A model generated the notes under the pieces. It was not told the origin of the DNA, did not search any database, and saw only the letters and a program-made list of their open reading frames with translations. Position numbers and translations under genes: made by a program. DNA of 64,000 nucleotides from JBCBCP01 sp038530575 (GTDB lineage Bacteria; Pseudomonadota; Alphaproteobacteria; Rhodobacterales; Rhodobacteraceae). Every line of letters begins with the position of its first letter. Position 1 is the stretch's first letter. This document shows, piece by piece, positions 16,073 to 24,590 of this stretch. The stretch covers positions 32,176 through 96,175 of the forward strand of contig JBCBCP010000009.1 in NCBI GenBank assembly GCA_038530575.1, given 5' to 3'.

Positions 16073-16452
16073 TCCCCAAGCTCACCCGGTCCTTCAAGGC
16101 GGCCGAGGACATCACCGGCCACCTGATCGCGTCATTCGCCAATGCGGCCACTGATGCAACGGTCGGCCATGCCGGCGCGAACACCGAGCCGCTCCTGGGC
16201 GTCTTCGACGCCATGGGCGCCAAAACGGGCAAAATGGTGGATGTGCACCTTGCGGGCGAGATCGATGTCCGCGCGGGCGGCACGTTCCCCGCGGGCGCGC
16301 CGCTGACAGCGGACGCCAACGGAAAGGCGGTCCTTGCAGCGCCTGCCGCAGGGACGACCGTGCGCGTGATTGGCTTTGCCATGGCGCCGGCCGTGGCCGA
16401 TGACATCGTCACGGTCATGCTCGCCCCGTCCATCCTGCATACCGCAGCGTAA
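16069..16452 (+). CDS. DUF2190 head decoration protein
   Basis: 127 aa; overlaps the protease gene by ATGA. The composition (Ala/Gly/Thr/Val-rich, all-beta: AGGTFPAGAPLTADANGKAV and RVIGFAMAPAVADDIVTVML) is that of DUF2190 capsid cement proteins, which bind the outside of the expanded capsid. Its place between protease and major capsid gene is standard. Confidence 0.82.
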   Translation: MIPKLTRSFKAAEDITGHLIASFANAATDATVGHAGANTEPLLGVFDAMGAKTGKMVDVHLAGEIDVRAGGTFPAGAPLTADANGKAVLAAPAAGTTVRVIGFAMAPAVADDIVTVMLAPSILHTAA

Positions 16453-16472
16453 CCCCGAAAAGGACACATGAC

Positions 16473-17441
16473 ATGACCATCCGTCCCTTTGTGACCGATC
16501 CCATCCTGACGGCTGTTGCGATCGGCTACACCAACACCGCCGCCATGCGCATCGCCGACCGGGTTCTGCCGCGCACGCCGGTTGCGGCCGAGACCTTCAA
16601 GTGGACCCACTACCCGATCGAAGAGGCGTTCAACACGCCCGAGACGCTTGTGGGCCGCCGCGGCCAGGTCCAGCAGCTCGAGTTCGGCGGTGAAGAGCGC
16701 GAAAGCGCCGTTGAAGACCACGGCCTCGACAGCTCGATCCCCAACTCGGACATCCAGGCGGCCAACGAGGCGCGCTCGCGCGGCGTGACGATCCACGATC
16801 CGGAAAAGCACGCGACGATGATGCTGACCGAGACCATCGAGAACGCTCGCGAGGCCCGTGTCGGCCAGATGGTGTTCAACGCGGACAACTATGCGGTGGG
16901 CCGCAAGGAAGTCCTGTCGGGCACGGATCAGTTCTCGGACTACGACAACAGCGACCCGATTGAGGTGCTGAAGGATGCCGGCAACTCCACCCTGATCTAC
17001 CGGCCCAACACGCACGTCTATGGCCGCGAGGCCTGGTCGAAGATCGCCTCGCACCCCAAGCTGGTGAACGCGGTCAAGGGCAATGTCACCGGCTCCGGCA
17101 TGATTTCGATGGAGCAATATGTGCAGCTCTTCTCGGGCGAAGGTGTCACGCAGGTGCTGGTCGGTGACGGCTGGGTGAACACCGCCAAGCGCGGTCAGCC
17201 TGTGAACCTACAGCGCGCCTGGGGCAAGCACTGTGCGCTGCTCTACCTTGACCCGATCGCCACGACCCAGGGCGGCGTGACCTTCGGCTTCACCGCGGAG
17301 CTGGGCGGGCGCATTGCTGGCCGGATCGAGGACCCGGATGTTGGCCTCCAGGGCGGCGTGCGGATCCGGGCGGGCGAGCGCGTCAAGGAGCTGATCGTGG
17401 CCGAGGACGTCGGCTACTTCATCCAGAACGTGATCGCCTGA
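16473..17441 (+). CDS. Major capsid protein
   Basis: 322 aa, HK97-fold type as in RcapMu-like phages. Characteristic pieces include ADRVLPRTPVAAETFKW near residue 28, the E-loop-like acidic region EFGGEERESAVEDHGLD, and the P-domain TLIYRPNTHVYGREAWSKIASHPKLV. The C-terminal part (WGKHCALLYLDPIATTQGGVTFGFTAELGG) is also typical. It starts at ATG 16473 after a short gap. A tRNA-like gene begins 8 nt after the stop. Confidence 0.87.
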   Translation: MTIRPFVTDPILTAVAIGYTNTAAMRIADRVLPRTPVAAETFKWTHYPIEEAFNTPETLVGRRGQVQQLEFGGEERESAVEDHGLDSSIPNSDIQAANEARSRGVTIHDPEKHATMMLTETIENAREARVGQMVFNADNYAVGRKEVLSGTDQFSDYDNSDPIEVLKDAGNSTLIYRPNTHVYGREAWSKIASHPKLVNAVKGNVTGSGMISMEQYVQLFSGEGVTQVLVGDGWVNTAKRGQPVNLQRAWGKHCALLYLDPIATTQGGVTFGFTAELGGRIAGRIEDPDVGLQGGVRIRAGERVKELIVAEDVGYFIQNVIA

Positions 17442-17448
17442 TCTCTCC

Positions 17449-17524
17449 TGCGGGGTAGAGCAGCCGCAGCTCGTCTGGCTCATAACCAAGAAGGTCGCAG
17501 GTTCAAATCCTGCCCCCGCGACCA
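17449..17524 (+). tRNA. tRNA-Met(CAU)-like, initiator-derived, degenerate
   Basis: A cloverleaf can be drawn: acceptor TGCGGGG/CCCCGCG (T1-G72 wobble), D stem GAGC/GCTC with a 7-nt loop, anticodon loop CTCATAA (CAU at 17481-17483), T arm GCAGG-TTCAAAT-CCTGC, encoded CCA at 17522-17524. The T arm and anticodon loop look like bacterial initiator tRNA. It is odd: the D loop lacks the GG pair, the anticodon stem has a C-A mismatch and only two G-C pairs, and the C1-A72 mismatch is absent. It may be non-functional. The minus-strand frame across it carries the GAGFEPATF artefact typical of tRNA loci. Confidence 0.7.
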
Positions 17525-17546
17525 ACCTTCAAAGAGGGCTTTAAAC

Positions 17547-17822
17547 ATGGCCAAGAAACCCACTGCAGCTAAGACGACACCTGCTTCGACAGAGACCGAA
17601 GAGGCAAAGGCCGCAGCCAAAGCGAAAGCCGCAGCCGACGCAAAAGCCAAGGCAGAGGCGGAAGCCAAGGCCAAAGCGGAAGCCGAAGCCGCCGCACCCC
17701 GCGCCATCGCCTCCATGAAAATCCGCCACAACGGCAAGATCTTCGAAGTCGGCAAGCCCATCGACGAGGACGACGAGCTGATCGAGCGGTTCATCAAAGA
17801 AGGCGTCGCGCACCGCCCTTGA
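17547..17822 (+). CDS. Ala/Lys/Glu-rich phage protein
   Basis: 91 aa. Residues 2-50 are low-complexity repeats of EAKAKA type, expected to form one long charged helix. The last 40 residues (SMKIRHNGKIFEVGKPID...LIERFIKEGVAHRP) form a small compact domain seen in phage head-tail regions of this type. Function unknown; location between capsid and DUF1320 suggests a head-tail connector accessory. Confidence 0.65.
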   Translation: MAKKPTAAKTTPASTETEEAKAAAKAKAAADAKAKAEAEAKAKAEAEAAAPRAIASMKIRHNGKIFEVGKPIDEDDELIERFIKEGVAHRP

Positions 17823-17835
17823 GCTGATCGATCTC

Positions 17836-17870
17836 GCGGCTGCCTCGATTGCGGGCGTTGAGGCAGCCGC
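17836..17870 (+). terminator. Perfect 11-bp stem-loop inside the structural operon
   Basis: GCGGCTGCCTC (17836-17846) and GAGGCAGCCGC (17860-17870) form an 11-bp hairpin with a 13-nt loop, followed by CCCCTTTCC. The T run is poor, so it may be an mRNA-stabilising or weak terminating structure rather than a full terminator. Confidence 0.4.
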
Positions 17871-17894
17871 CCCCTTTCCAGAACCGAGGCCGTA

Positions 17895-18326
17895 ATGACC
17901 GCCTATTGCACGCAAACCGATCTGCAAAACATCTACGGTGAGCCCTCGCTGATCCGCCTGACCGATCGCGGCGAGGTTGCGACCGGCACCGTGAATGTGG
18001 CCGCCGTGACCGCAGCGATCGCCAAGGCAGGCAATGAGATCGACGGCTACCTTGCCGCGCGCTACGCCATGCCGCTCACGACCGTGCCGCCTCTCGTGAA
18101 AGAGCTGGCGGAGGATATGAGCTTTTACTACCTGCACGCCTTCAACGTCGATGACCTCGTGAAGGACAAATACGAGGCCGCGATTGCGCGCCTCAAGGAC
18201 ATCGCCAAAGGCACTATCCGGCTGCCCATCGCCGAAGGTGAGATCGAAACGACCGGGGAAAGTGGCGCGGTCGCCACCGATCGCGACCGCCCCATGACAG
18301 CTGATAGCCTCAAGGGGTTCATCTGA
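17895..18326 (+). CDS. DUF1320 protein (Mu gp36-like)
   Basis: 143 aa. The start MTAYCTQTDLQNIYGEPSLI and the middle NEIDGYLAARYAMPLTTVPPLVKELAEDM are diagnostic for DUF1320, the head-tail connector (gp36) family of Mu-like phages. It precedes the gp37-like gene, overlapping by one base (TGATG). Confidence 0.87.
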   Translation: MTAYCTQTDLQNIYGEPSLIRLTDRGEVATGTVNVAAVTAAIAKAGNEIDGYLAARYAMPLTTVPPLVKELAEDMSFYYLHAFNVDDLVKDKYEAAIARLKDIAKGTIRLPIAEGEIETTGESGAVATDRDRPMTADSLKGFI

Positions 18327-18763
18327 TGCTGTTCGATGCTGTCAAAACGCGCCTTGAGGCGCGCGTGCCGGCCCTGAACCACCGGGTCGAGGCGGCCGCG
18401 GGCCTGTCTACGCTGATCGCACGCGGCGGCGTGCCGGATGTGGAGCTGGCGGCGTATCTGACACCGCTGGGCATGGTTCCGCGCGGCGCGGCCAGTGTGA
18501 GTGCCGGCAGCTACGTCCAGTCGGTGCGCGACAGCATCGGTGTGGTGCTCTTTGCCCGTGCGGGCAGTCGCACCGGCGATGACGCGCTGGATGACATCGA
18601 GGGGCTGCTGACCAGTGTGATCGGCGCGCTCGCCGGCTGGGCCCCCTCGGGCCAGTCGGGCGTCTTCACCTTCGCGAGAAGCCGCCTTCTGAGCTGCAGC
18701 GCCGGGCTGCTGATTTACCAGATCGACTTCGAGATCGACGACCAGTTGAGGATCGCAACATGA
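18326..18763 (+). CDS. Gp37-like tail terminator/connector
   Basis: 145 aa with the layout of the gp37-like family: N-terminal AVKTRLEARVPALNHRVEAAAG, a central Gly/Ser-rich part, then DDALDDIEGLLTSVIGALAGW and a final beta strand LIYQIDFEIDDQ. Members sit between the connector and the tail tube gene and probably close the tail or join it to the head. Both flanks overlap neighbouring genes. Confidence 0.7.
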   Translation: MLFDAVKTRLEARVPALNHRVEAAAGLSTLIARGGVPDVELAAYLTPLGMVPRGAASVSAGSYVQSVRDSIGVVLFARAGSRTGDDALDDIEGLLTSVIGALAGWAPSGQSGVFTFARSRLLSCSAGLLIYQIDFEIDDQLRIAT

Positions 18764-18918
18764 GCAAGACACCCGACGCACCGCACCCGAAGCCCAACTC
18801 CGGCGGCCGCTATATGCGCGAAGCAGACGGGACGCTGAAACGCGTCTCCGAGACCGACGCGGCCGCGCCAACCGATACGAAAAAGCCGGCCAAGGCCGCT
18901 GCAAAGAAGGAAAGCTGA
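18760..18918 (+). CDS. 52-aa basic phage protein
   Basis: ATG 18760 overlaps the previous stop as ATGA and the frame ends 1 nt before the tail tube start. The product (MSKTPDAPHPKPNSGGRYMREADGTLKRV..., ending in KKPAKAAAKKES) is Pro-rich at the front and Lys/Ala-rich at the end, similar in style to small proteins found at this position in related phages. No function is known. Confidence 0.6.
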   Translation: MSKTPDAPHPKPNSGGRYMREADGTLKRVSETDAAAPTDTKKPAKAAAKKES

Positions 18919-18919
18919 G

Positions 18920-19855
18920 ATGGGCTTGCACTGGAACACCAAGATCCTTTTGGCCGCGGTTGAGACGACCTACGGCGAGGATGTCACGCCGGCGGCTGCC
19001 AATGGGGTGCTGACCAAAGACCTGGCGATCATGCCGATGGAAGGCAACGACCAGGAACGCGATCTCGATCTGCCCTACATGGGCGGACGCGGCGCAATCT
19101 CCACCAACCTGCACGCCAAGCTGACCTTCAAGGTCGAGCTGGCTGGCCGCGGCATTGCCGGCACGCCGCCGGCTTGGGGACCGCTGATCCGGGCCTGCGG
19201 CTGCGCGGAGGTGCTGCCGGTGGGTCAGGACGTGGTCGAATACTCCCCCGTCTCCGATAGCCATGAGAGCGTGAGCTTCTATTTCTTCCTCGACCGGACG
19301 CGGCACCGGATCCTCGGCGCCCGCGGCACGTGCAAGATCGTGCTGGAAGCCGAGAACATCCCCTATCTGGAATTCGAGTTCACCGGGCTCTGGGCGCAGC
19401 CAACCGAGGCGGCGCGGGTGATCCCCAGCAACTTCGCCCAGTTCCAGAAACCCTTTGCCGTCTCCTCGGACAACACTCCGGTGTTCACCCTCGATGGCAC
19501 GGCGCTGACCATGCGCTCCTTCAGCCTCGACTTTGGCAACCAGATCGAGCCGCGCTTTCTCGTGGGCGGTGAAAGCATCCTGATCGCCGATCGCCGCGAG
19601 GTTGTCGAGGCCGTCGTCGAAGCCGTCCCGGTGACCTCCTTCAACGTCTACTCGCTTGCTCGGTCACGCGCGACGTTCCCTCTGCGCCTCACGCATGGTA
19701 CCGGCGCGGGCCTGACCACCGAGATCGAAGTCGATGCGGCGCAGATGATGCGCCTGAATGCCCTGAACGAGGAACAGGGCGTTGCCGAATGGCCGCTGCG
19801 TATGTCGGCCGAAGTGCAAAGCGGGAACGACCAGTTCCTGATCCGCTGCAGCTAG
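18920..19855 (+). CDS. Tail tube protein
   Basis: 311 aa, recognised as the phage tube protein 2 type: LLAAVETTYGEDVTPAAANGVLTKDLAIMPMEG at the start, and repeated beta-sandwich segments such as YLEFEFTGLWAQPTE and TALTMRSFSLDFGNQIEPRF. It polymerises into the tail tube around the tape measure. No sheath protein gene lies beside it, which points to a non-contractile tail. Confidence 0.82.
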   Translation: MGLHWNTKILLAAVETTYGEDVTPAAANGVLTKDLAIMPMEGNDQERDLDLPYMGGRGAISTNLHAKLTFKVELAGRGIAGTPPAWGPLIRACGCAEVLPVGQDVVEYSPVSDSHESVSFYFFLDRTRHRILGARGTCKIVLEAENIPYLEFEFTGLWAQPTEAARVIPSNFAQFQKPFAVSSDNTPVFTLDGTALTMRSFSLDFGNQIEPRFLVGGESILIADRREVVEAVVEAVPVTSFNVYSLARSRATFPLRLTHGTGAGLTTEIEVDAAQMMRLNALNEEQGVAEWPLRMSAEVQSGNDQFLIRCS

Positions 19856-19867
19856 GGAGACCGCCCG

Positions 19868-20197
19868 ATGTTCAAGATCAACACCCGCCCGAGCTTTACC
19901 AGCACCGTGCAGATCGCGGTGCCTGGGGACGACACGGATGTTCACTCGCTCAATGTGCGGTTCAAAGCGCTGCGCTCTTCGGAGATGGAGGCGCATGACA
20001 CCGGAACGTCCACCGAGGGGCAGAAGGTGTTCCTGCGCGAGGTCATCGAACATGTCGACGGCGCCCTCGATGAAGATGGCGAGCCCGTCCCTTACTCCGA
20101 GGCGCTGCGCGAGGAGCTGCTGGACTGGCCCTTCGTCGTGAGCGCCCTTCTGCAGCACTACGTCCGCGACCTTGTGAAAGCACACGCGGGAAACTGA
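19868..20197 (+). CDS. Tail assembly chaperone, short (G-like) product
   Basis: 109 aa, ending at TGA 20195. The N-terminal beta domain (FKINTRPSFTSTVQIAVPGDDTD) and acidic helical C-terminus fit the Mu/lambda tail-assembly chaperone. It lies between tube and tape measure, the usual place. Its last sense codons form a slippery heptamer that would feed ribosomes into the -1 frame, extending the product by 118 residues. Confidence 0.8.
   Translation: MFKINTRPSFTSTVQIAVPGDDTDVHSLNVRFKALRSSEMEAHDTGTSTEGQKVFLREVIEHVDGALDEDGEPVPYSEALREELLDWPFVVSALLQHYVRDLVKAHAGN
20188..20194 (+). other. Programmed -1 frameshift site G GGA AAC
   Basis: The heptamer GGGAAAC reads G GGA AAC in the frame of the upstream gene, a perfect X XXY YYZ slippery site, one codon before its TGA. 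After slipping -1, reading continues CTG AAA TGG into the downstream frame. Lambda G/GT uses the closely related GGGAAAG. Confidence 0.82.
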
Positions 20198-20550
20198 AAT
20201 GGGTCGGGCGTGCCTGGGCGGAGGGCACTCTGACCCGGCAGCGCTCCGCCGATGACGAGCTGATCCGGGACGCTCAGGCCTTCGGCATCGATGTCTCGCA
20301 GATTAGCACGCCGGATCCCGAGGACGGGGTTTGGGAAGCCAACGTGCCAGCCTTGGAGGCGTTTCTCGCCGTGCAAACGCAGTGGTCATATGTCAGCGGG
20401 ATGGGCGGCGCCCACACCATCGGCCTTGACTATGCCGGCGTGCGGGCCGGGCTCGAGCTCGCGGGGATCAAGCTGACGCCAGACCAGTTCCACGGGCTGC
20501 AGCTGATCGAGCTCGGCGCCCGCCAGGCCATGAACAGGCGGGCGTCATGA
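20194..20550 (+). CDS. Tail assembly chaperone, frameshift extension (T-like)
   Basis: The frame LKWVGRAWAEGTL... is open from 20194 and has no good start of its own until an internal ATG/GTG near 20344, so it is best read as the C-terminal part of a -1 frameshift fusion with the preceding gene. The 118-residue part has helices and a final GARQAMNRRAS before a TGA that overlaps the tape measure start. In lambda the T part binds the tail tube protein; here the same is inferred. Confidence 0.75.
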   Translation: MKWVGRAWAEGTLTRQRSADDELIRDAQAFGIDVSQISTPDPEDGVWEANVPALEAFLAVQTQWSYVSGMGGAHTIGLDYAGVRAGLELAGIKLTPDQFHGLQLIELGARQAMNRRAS

Positions 20551-22847
20551 CCCTGCGGCTGAGCCTCCTCCTGAACGCCGACGGCTCCCAGGCCAAGGCG
20601 GAAATCGATGGCCTGCGCACCAGCCAGGACCAGGCGTCGACTTCTGCGACCAAGCTGGGCGGCGCAGCGCGGGGCGCTTCCCAGGGCGTCGATCGTCTGG
20701 CTGCAGAGGCGGTAGATGCACAGGGCAGCCTGCGCGGTGCAGCGGCCGCCGCCAACACCTATGCCGCCTCTGCTGATCGCGTGGCCGCCGGCAACCATCT
20801 GGCCGGAGGCAGCGTTGCCAACCTCGCCGCTCAGTTCAACGACATCGGCGTGATGATGGCGGCGGGTCAAAACCCACTGCAGCTCGCCCTTCAGCAAGGC
20901 ACGCAGATCACGCAAGTGATCGGCCCGATGGGTGCGGCCGGCGCCGTGCGCGCATTGCGGGCGGCCTTTGTCTCGATGATCAACCCCGTGGCGCTCTTCA
21001 CGATCGGGACGATTGCAGCCGGCGCGGCCATCACCCAATGGCTGACCAGCGCCGAAGAGGATGCCGGCGCGCTCGAGGATGCCCTGAAGGCGATCAACGA
21101 GCAGACGACCGAAGCGCAGACGAAGCTGGGCGTGCTGCAGACAGGCGCTGACAACGCGGCCGAGCTTGCCATCATCCAGCGCATTGCGGAGCTCGAGGGC
21201 GAGATCGCCGCTGCACGCGCAGCAGCTGAAGCTGACGTTGGCCGCATGGCCCGCGCACGGACCTTTGTCGCCCAGGGGCTGGAGCAGGAGCTCCAATCGC
21301 TCCGCGAACTACTCGACAACCGGCGCGCGGCTGTAGATGCTCTGACCGAGGAAGAGGCGCGCCAGGCAGCCGTGGCCGCGAGCGCACGTGATCTTGCGGC
21401 GAGCATCGAACGGAACGCCGAGCGCCGCCGCGCTGAAACCGCCGAAGCCGAGACCCTCCTCCAGTCGCTGCAGCAGCAAGTTTCGCTCGGGCTGATGATC
21501 GCCCAGCACGGCGAGGACAGCGCCGCTGTCACGCGCCTCAGAGCCCAGCACGAGCGCGAGGCCTTCCGTGTCATGGTCTCATCGATGAACACGTCCCAGG
21601 CGCTCAAGGATGAGCTGCTGAAGGCGTTCGACGCGGCGGCCGCGATTGCTGCCACGAACATGGCTGCCGGCATCTCTCCGGCTGTCACTGAGGCCCAGCG
21701 GCTCGCCGAACAGCTTGGCATCTCGGTTGGCCTTGCTCAGATGCTGGCGCGGGTTCAGGCTGGCGGGAGCGCGGTTGACCGCAACAATAACGGGCTGGAC
21801 CCGAGCGACCCGCGCAATCCCAACAACACGGCGCCGATCTTCTCCGGTGAGGTTGGCACCATCAGCCCGTTTGATGTGCGCCGCACCCGCGTCCGGACCC
21901 GGCGAGGCGGTGGCGGTGGTGGCGGCGGCGTTTCCGAGATTGACCAGCAGCGCCGCGCGCTGGAGCAGCTGATCGCGCGGGAACGCGAGGAGCTGGCCCT
22001 TCTGCGCGAGACCGATCCGGTCAAGAAAGAGCTGCTGCGCAACCGCGAGACACTGGCGGTCGCGACCGCCGCAGAACGCGCCGAGGTCGAGCAGCTGATC
22101 ACTCAGCGCATCGCCGAGGCCGCGGCGATCGAGCAGCAGCAACGCCAATATGACTTCCTGAAACAGACCGCGTCAGACGCCTTCTCATCGCTGATCAGGC
22201 AGGGCGAAGACTTTGATGACGTGCTGAAGAACATCATCGCAAGCCTGGCCGAAGCCGCCGCCCAGGCCCTTTTGTTCGGTGAAGGCCCGTTCGCACGCAG
22301 CGGCGGTGGCGGCGGTCTCTTCGGCTCCATCTTTGGGGCGATCTTTCCGTCGGCGGCTTCCCCTGTTGCCGCGGCAGCCAGCGCGTTGCCGGCATCCGCA
22401 ATCCCGCCTTCAGCGCCCCGCGCAGCGCGAGCGCCGATCGCGGCCAATATGCCCGTCGCACCTGCCCCTTATGTCGTCCTATCACCTTTGGACCTGACGC
22501 GGCTCGCCGTCGACCAGCAACCGGTCGTGACAATCGACGCCGAGCTGCGCGCGATGCTGCGCCGTGCGGCAAACACGGCGCCCACCATCGCTACTGAGGC
22601 GGCACGGGGCCAAAGCGCGGCCGGGCCCAGCCTGCGCCCGGAGAATAGGCCAGGCGCCACAGCACAGATCGCCGGGCAGATCCGCGAGGGGAATGTCACG
22701 ATCAATGTCGACGCACGCGGGTCGGATGATCCAGCCAAAGTCGAACGCCGCGCGCGCGACGGCTTGAAAGCGGCCTTTGAGGAATTTGATCGCGACGTTC
22801 TGCCCGGCCGGGTGCGCCAGATCCTCCAGCAGCCTTGGAGGCAATGA
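20547..22847 (+). CDS. Tail tape measure protein
   Basis: 766 aa. N-terminal MTLRLSLLLNADGSQAKAEIDGLR and LAAQFNDIGVMMAAGQNPLQLALQQGTQITQVI (around residues 92-125) are classic of prophage tail length tape measure proteins. A hydrophobic stretch follows (VALFTIGTIAAGAAITQ), then long coiled coils rich in Ala/Glu/Arg from about 175-300 and 465-560, a Gly-rich linker (RRGGGGGGGGV) and a C-terminal DUF-like tail. At about 45 Angstrom per 30 residues it would specify a tail of roughly 110 nm, by the usual rule. Confidence 0.88.
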   Translation: MTLRLSLLLNADGSQAKAEIDGLRTSQDQASTSATKLGGAARGASQGVDRLAAEAVDAQGSLRGAAAAANTYAASADRVAAGNHLAGGSVANLAAQFNDIGVMMAAGQNPLQLALQQGTQITQVIGPMGAAGAVRALRAAFVSMINPVALFTIGTIAAGAAITQWLTSAEEDAGALEDALKAINEQTTEAQTKLGVLQTGADNAAELAIIQRIAELEGEIAAARAAAEADVGRMARARTFVAQGLEQELQSLRELLDNRRAAVDALTEEEARQAAVAASARDLAASIERNAERRRAETAEAETLLQSLQQQVSLGLMIAQHGEDSAAVTRLRAQHEREAFRVMVSSMNTSQALKDELLKAFDAAAAIAATNMAAGISPAVTEAQRLAEQLGISVGLAQMLARVQAGGSAVDRNNNGLDPSDPRNPNNTAPIFSGEVGTISPFDVRRTRVRTRRGGGGGGGGVSEIDQQRRALEQLIAREREELALLRETDPVKKELLRNRETLAVATAAERAEVEQLITQRIAEAAAIEQQQRQYDFLKQTASDAFSSLIRQGEDFDDVLKNIIASLAEAAAQALLFGEGPFARSGGGGGLFGSIFGAIFPSAASPVAAAASALPASAIPPSAPRAARAPIAANMPVAPAPYVVLSPLDLTRLAVDQQPVVTIDAELRAMLRRAANTAPTIATEAARGQSAAGPSLRPENRPGATAQIAGQIREGNVTINVDARGSDDPAKVERRARDGLKAAFEEFDRDVLPGRVRQILQQPWRQ

Positions 22848-23506
22848 TGGCCACGACCTTCCCCCTGAGCGTTGGCGACTTCATCGAGCGGTTCCCGATC
22901 TCATCGATCACCATGAGTGTGGGCGAAAGCCTGGTCACATCACGGACCCGCTCAGGCGAGGTGCTGCGGGCCGATCTGGGCATTCGTCCTTGGCAGGGCA
23001 AGGTCGAGCTGGGGAGGATGCTGCCCGAGGAATACCGCGCGGTGCAGCCGCTTTTGATGGTCGCGGCAAGTGCGGCCGCCAGCTTTATGGTCTATGATAC
23101 CCAGTTCAGCGGCCCGCTAAACGATCCCAGTGGCGCGATCCTTGGCTCGGCAACGCCTGCGATCGGCGCTGTTGACATCGGCGCCAGATCCATCCGGATC
23201 AAGGACTTGCCGGCCGGGTATCAGCTCGTGCGCGGGGACCGCATTGCCTTCACCTACGGTACAAACCCTGTGCGCTACTCGCTGCATTCGGTTGTGAACC
23301 AGATCCCGACCGCGGACGGCGCGGGCCTCACACCCTTTATCGAGCTCACCCCCCCGCCCCCGATCGGCCCGCAGGTGGACGATCCGGTCAGCCTGATCAA
23401 ACCGAGCTGCAAGGCGGTGATCGTCCCAGGCACCATGACGCCCGCCACCAAGGACAGATGGCTGGCTCAGGGTGCGTCCTTTGAATTCATCCAGACGCTG
23501 AGGTAG
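22847..23506 (+). CDS. Distal tail protein, unknown family
   Basis: 219 aa; ATG 22847 has GGAGG at better spacing than the ATG at 22844. Mostly beta structure with a long Pro-rich strand (IELTPPPPIGPQVDDPVSLI). Its position directly behind the tape measure equals that of distal tail/GTA-like tip proteins, so it is probably a baseplate hub or adaptor ring component. The assignment is from gene order. Confidence 0.6.
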   Translation: MATTFPLSVGDFIERFPISSITMSVGESLVTSRTRSGEVLRADLGIRPWQGKVELGRMLPEEYRAVQPLLMVAASAAASFMVYDTQFSGPLNDPSGAILGSATPAIGAVDIGARSIRIKDLPAGYQLVRGDRIAFTYGTNPVRYSLHSVVNQIPTADGAGLTPFIELTPPPPIGPQVDDPVSLIKPSCKAVIVPGTMTPATKDRWLAQGASFEFIQTLR

Positions 23507-23508
23507 CC

Positions 23509-24183
23509 ATGCGATCGCGCGACCAGGCCATTCTCGACCACTATGCAGAGCGCAATCCGCGGCGCGTTCATCTGCTGGTCTGGCTGTCGGGCAAAGACCG
23601 CACGACGGGCGACGCGGAAACCATCGGACTTTGGACCGGGCCGGATCACACCACCTTCGACATCGATGGCGTCACGCGCACCTACTACGGCGCGGGCTCA
23701 ATCATCGAGGCTGATCCCTTTGAATACGCTGTCGGCCTAGAGGTCCGGACCCAGCGACTGGTCTTCTCTGGTGTGGCCCCCGAAGTGATGCAGGCGACGC
23801 GCGCCTATGATCCGCGCCTTGCGCCCGTCGAGATGCACGAGGCGCACTTCCACCCGGAAACCGGCACGCTGCTCGCCGCGCCTGAGCGCGTCTATAAAGG
23901 CTTCGTTGATCTGGCACCCGAGATCGTTGGGCCAGACGGCGCGTCTGACACCATAGAGCTGGAGCTGGTCGGCACGTCCTTCGCGCTCCGCCGGGCCCTT
24001 GCTGTCAAAAAATCCCGCGCCGCCTTGCGGGCTCGCGCCCCTGCCGATGCGTTCCGGGACGACATCACGGTGACTGGCGTTGTGGAATGCTACTGGGGCG
24101 AAGCGCGCGCGGCCGCGCCGGCCGAGGATCCACCGACCGATGGCGAAACGCCAGTCGGCATTGAGCCCCCGAATGGACGCTGA
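23509..24183 (+). CDS. Tail tip protein, unknown family
   Basis: 224 aa, starting 2 nt after the previous stop. An N-terminal charged helix (RSRDQAILDHYAERNPRRVHLLVW) is followed by beta-rich sequence with FDIDGVTRTYYGAGSIIEADPFEYAVGLEVRTQ and a Pro-rich end. Such proteins lie between the distal tail protein and the NlpC/P60-like protein in RcapMu- and GTA-like tails. Likely part of the tail tip; no motif shows an enzyme. Confidence 0.6.
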   Translation: MRSRDQAILDHYAERNPRRVHLLVWLSGKDRTTGDAETIGLWTGPDHTTFDIDGVTRTYYGAGSIIEADPFEYAVGLEVRTQRLVFSGVAPEVMQATRAYDPRLAPVEMHEAHFHPETGTLLAAPERVYKGFVDLAPEIVGPDGASDTIELELVGTSFALRRALAVKKSRAALRARAPADAFRDDITVTGVVECYWGEARAAAPAEDPPTDGETPVGIEPPNGR

Positions 24184-24184
24184 C

Positions 24185-24589
24185 ATGACCCGCTTCCCAG
24201 ACTGGCAAAACCGCCTTGTGCACTTCCTTAAAGGCACCGCTAAAGAACCCTTCGAAGAGGGGCAGCGTGACTGCGCCTTGTTCCTTGCCGACGGCGTGCG
24301 CGTGATGACCGGAACGGATTACGCGGAGCCTTTCCGCGGGCGCTACACCACCACCCGCGGCGGGCTCCGTGTGCTGCGGCGGGCCGGTTACAACGACCAT
24401 GTCGAGCTGGCACGCGCGCACCTGCGCGAAGTCCCCGTCGCCTTCCTGAAGCCCGGAGACGGCGCCGTCGTGGCCGAGGATGGCCAGGAGGCGCTTGGCA
24501 TTGTTCAGGGCGCATGGATCTACCTGCGCGGCCCTAAAGGCCTTATCCCAGCGCCGCTCAGCCGCGCGCATATCGGGCTGGAGGTTTAG
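24185..24589 (+). CDS. NlpC/P60-like tail protein (DUF6950-type)
   Basis: 134 aa from ATG 24185 (an alternative ATG at 24173 adds four residues). GQRDCALFLADGV at about residues 26-38 provides a Cys in the usual place of the NlpC/P60 nucleophile. His78 in YNDHVELARAH, or a nearby residue, is a possible partner, and PGDGAVVAEDG forms a strand turn. Small proteins of this type at tail tips may cleave peptidoglycan during DNA entry. The family is often named DUF6950; activity is inferred. Confidence 0.65.
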   Translation: MTRFPDWQNRLVHFLKGTAKEPFEEGQRDCALFLADGVRVMTGTDYAEPFRGRYTTTRGGLRVLRRAGYNDHVELARAHLREVPVAFLKPGDGAVVAEDGQEALGIVQGAWIYLRGPKGLIPAPLSRAHIGLEV

Positions 24590-24590
24590 C

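Noticed and set aside
17208..17525. minus-strand frame beginning MVAGAGFEPATF
   Set aside because: This is the well-known artefact from reading a tRNA gene backwards.
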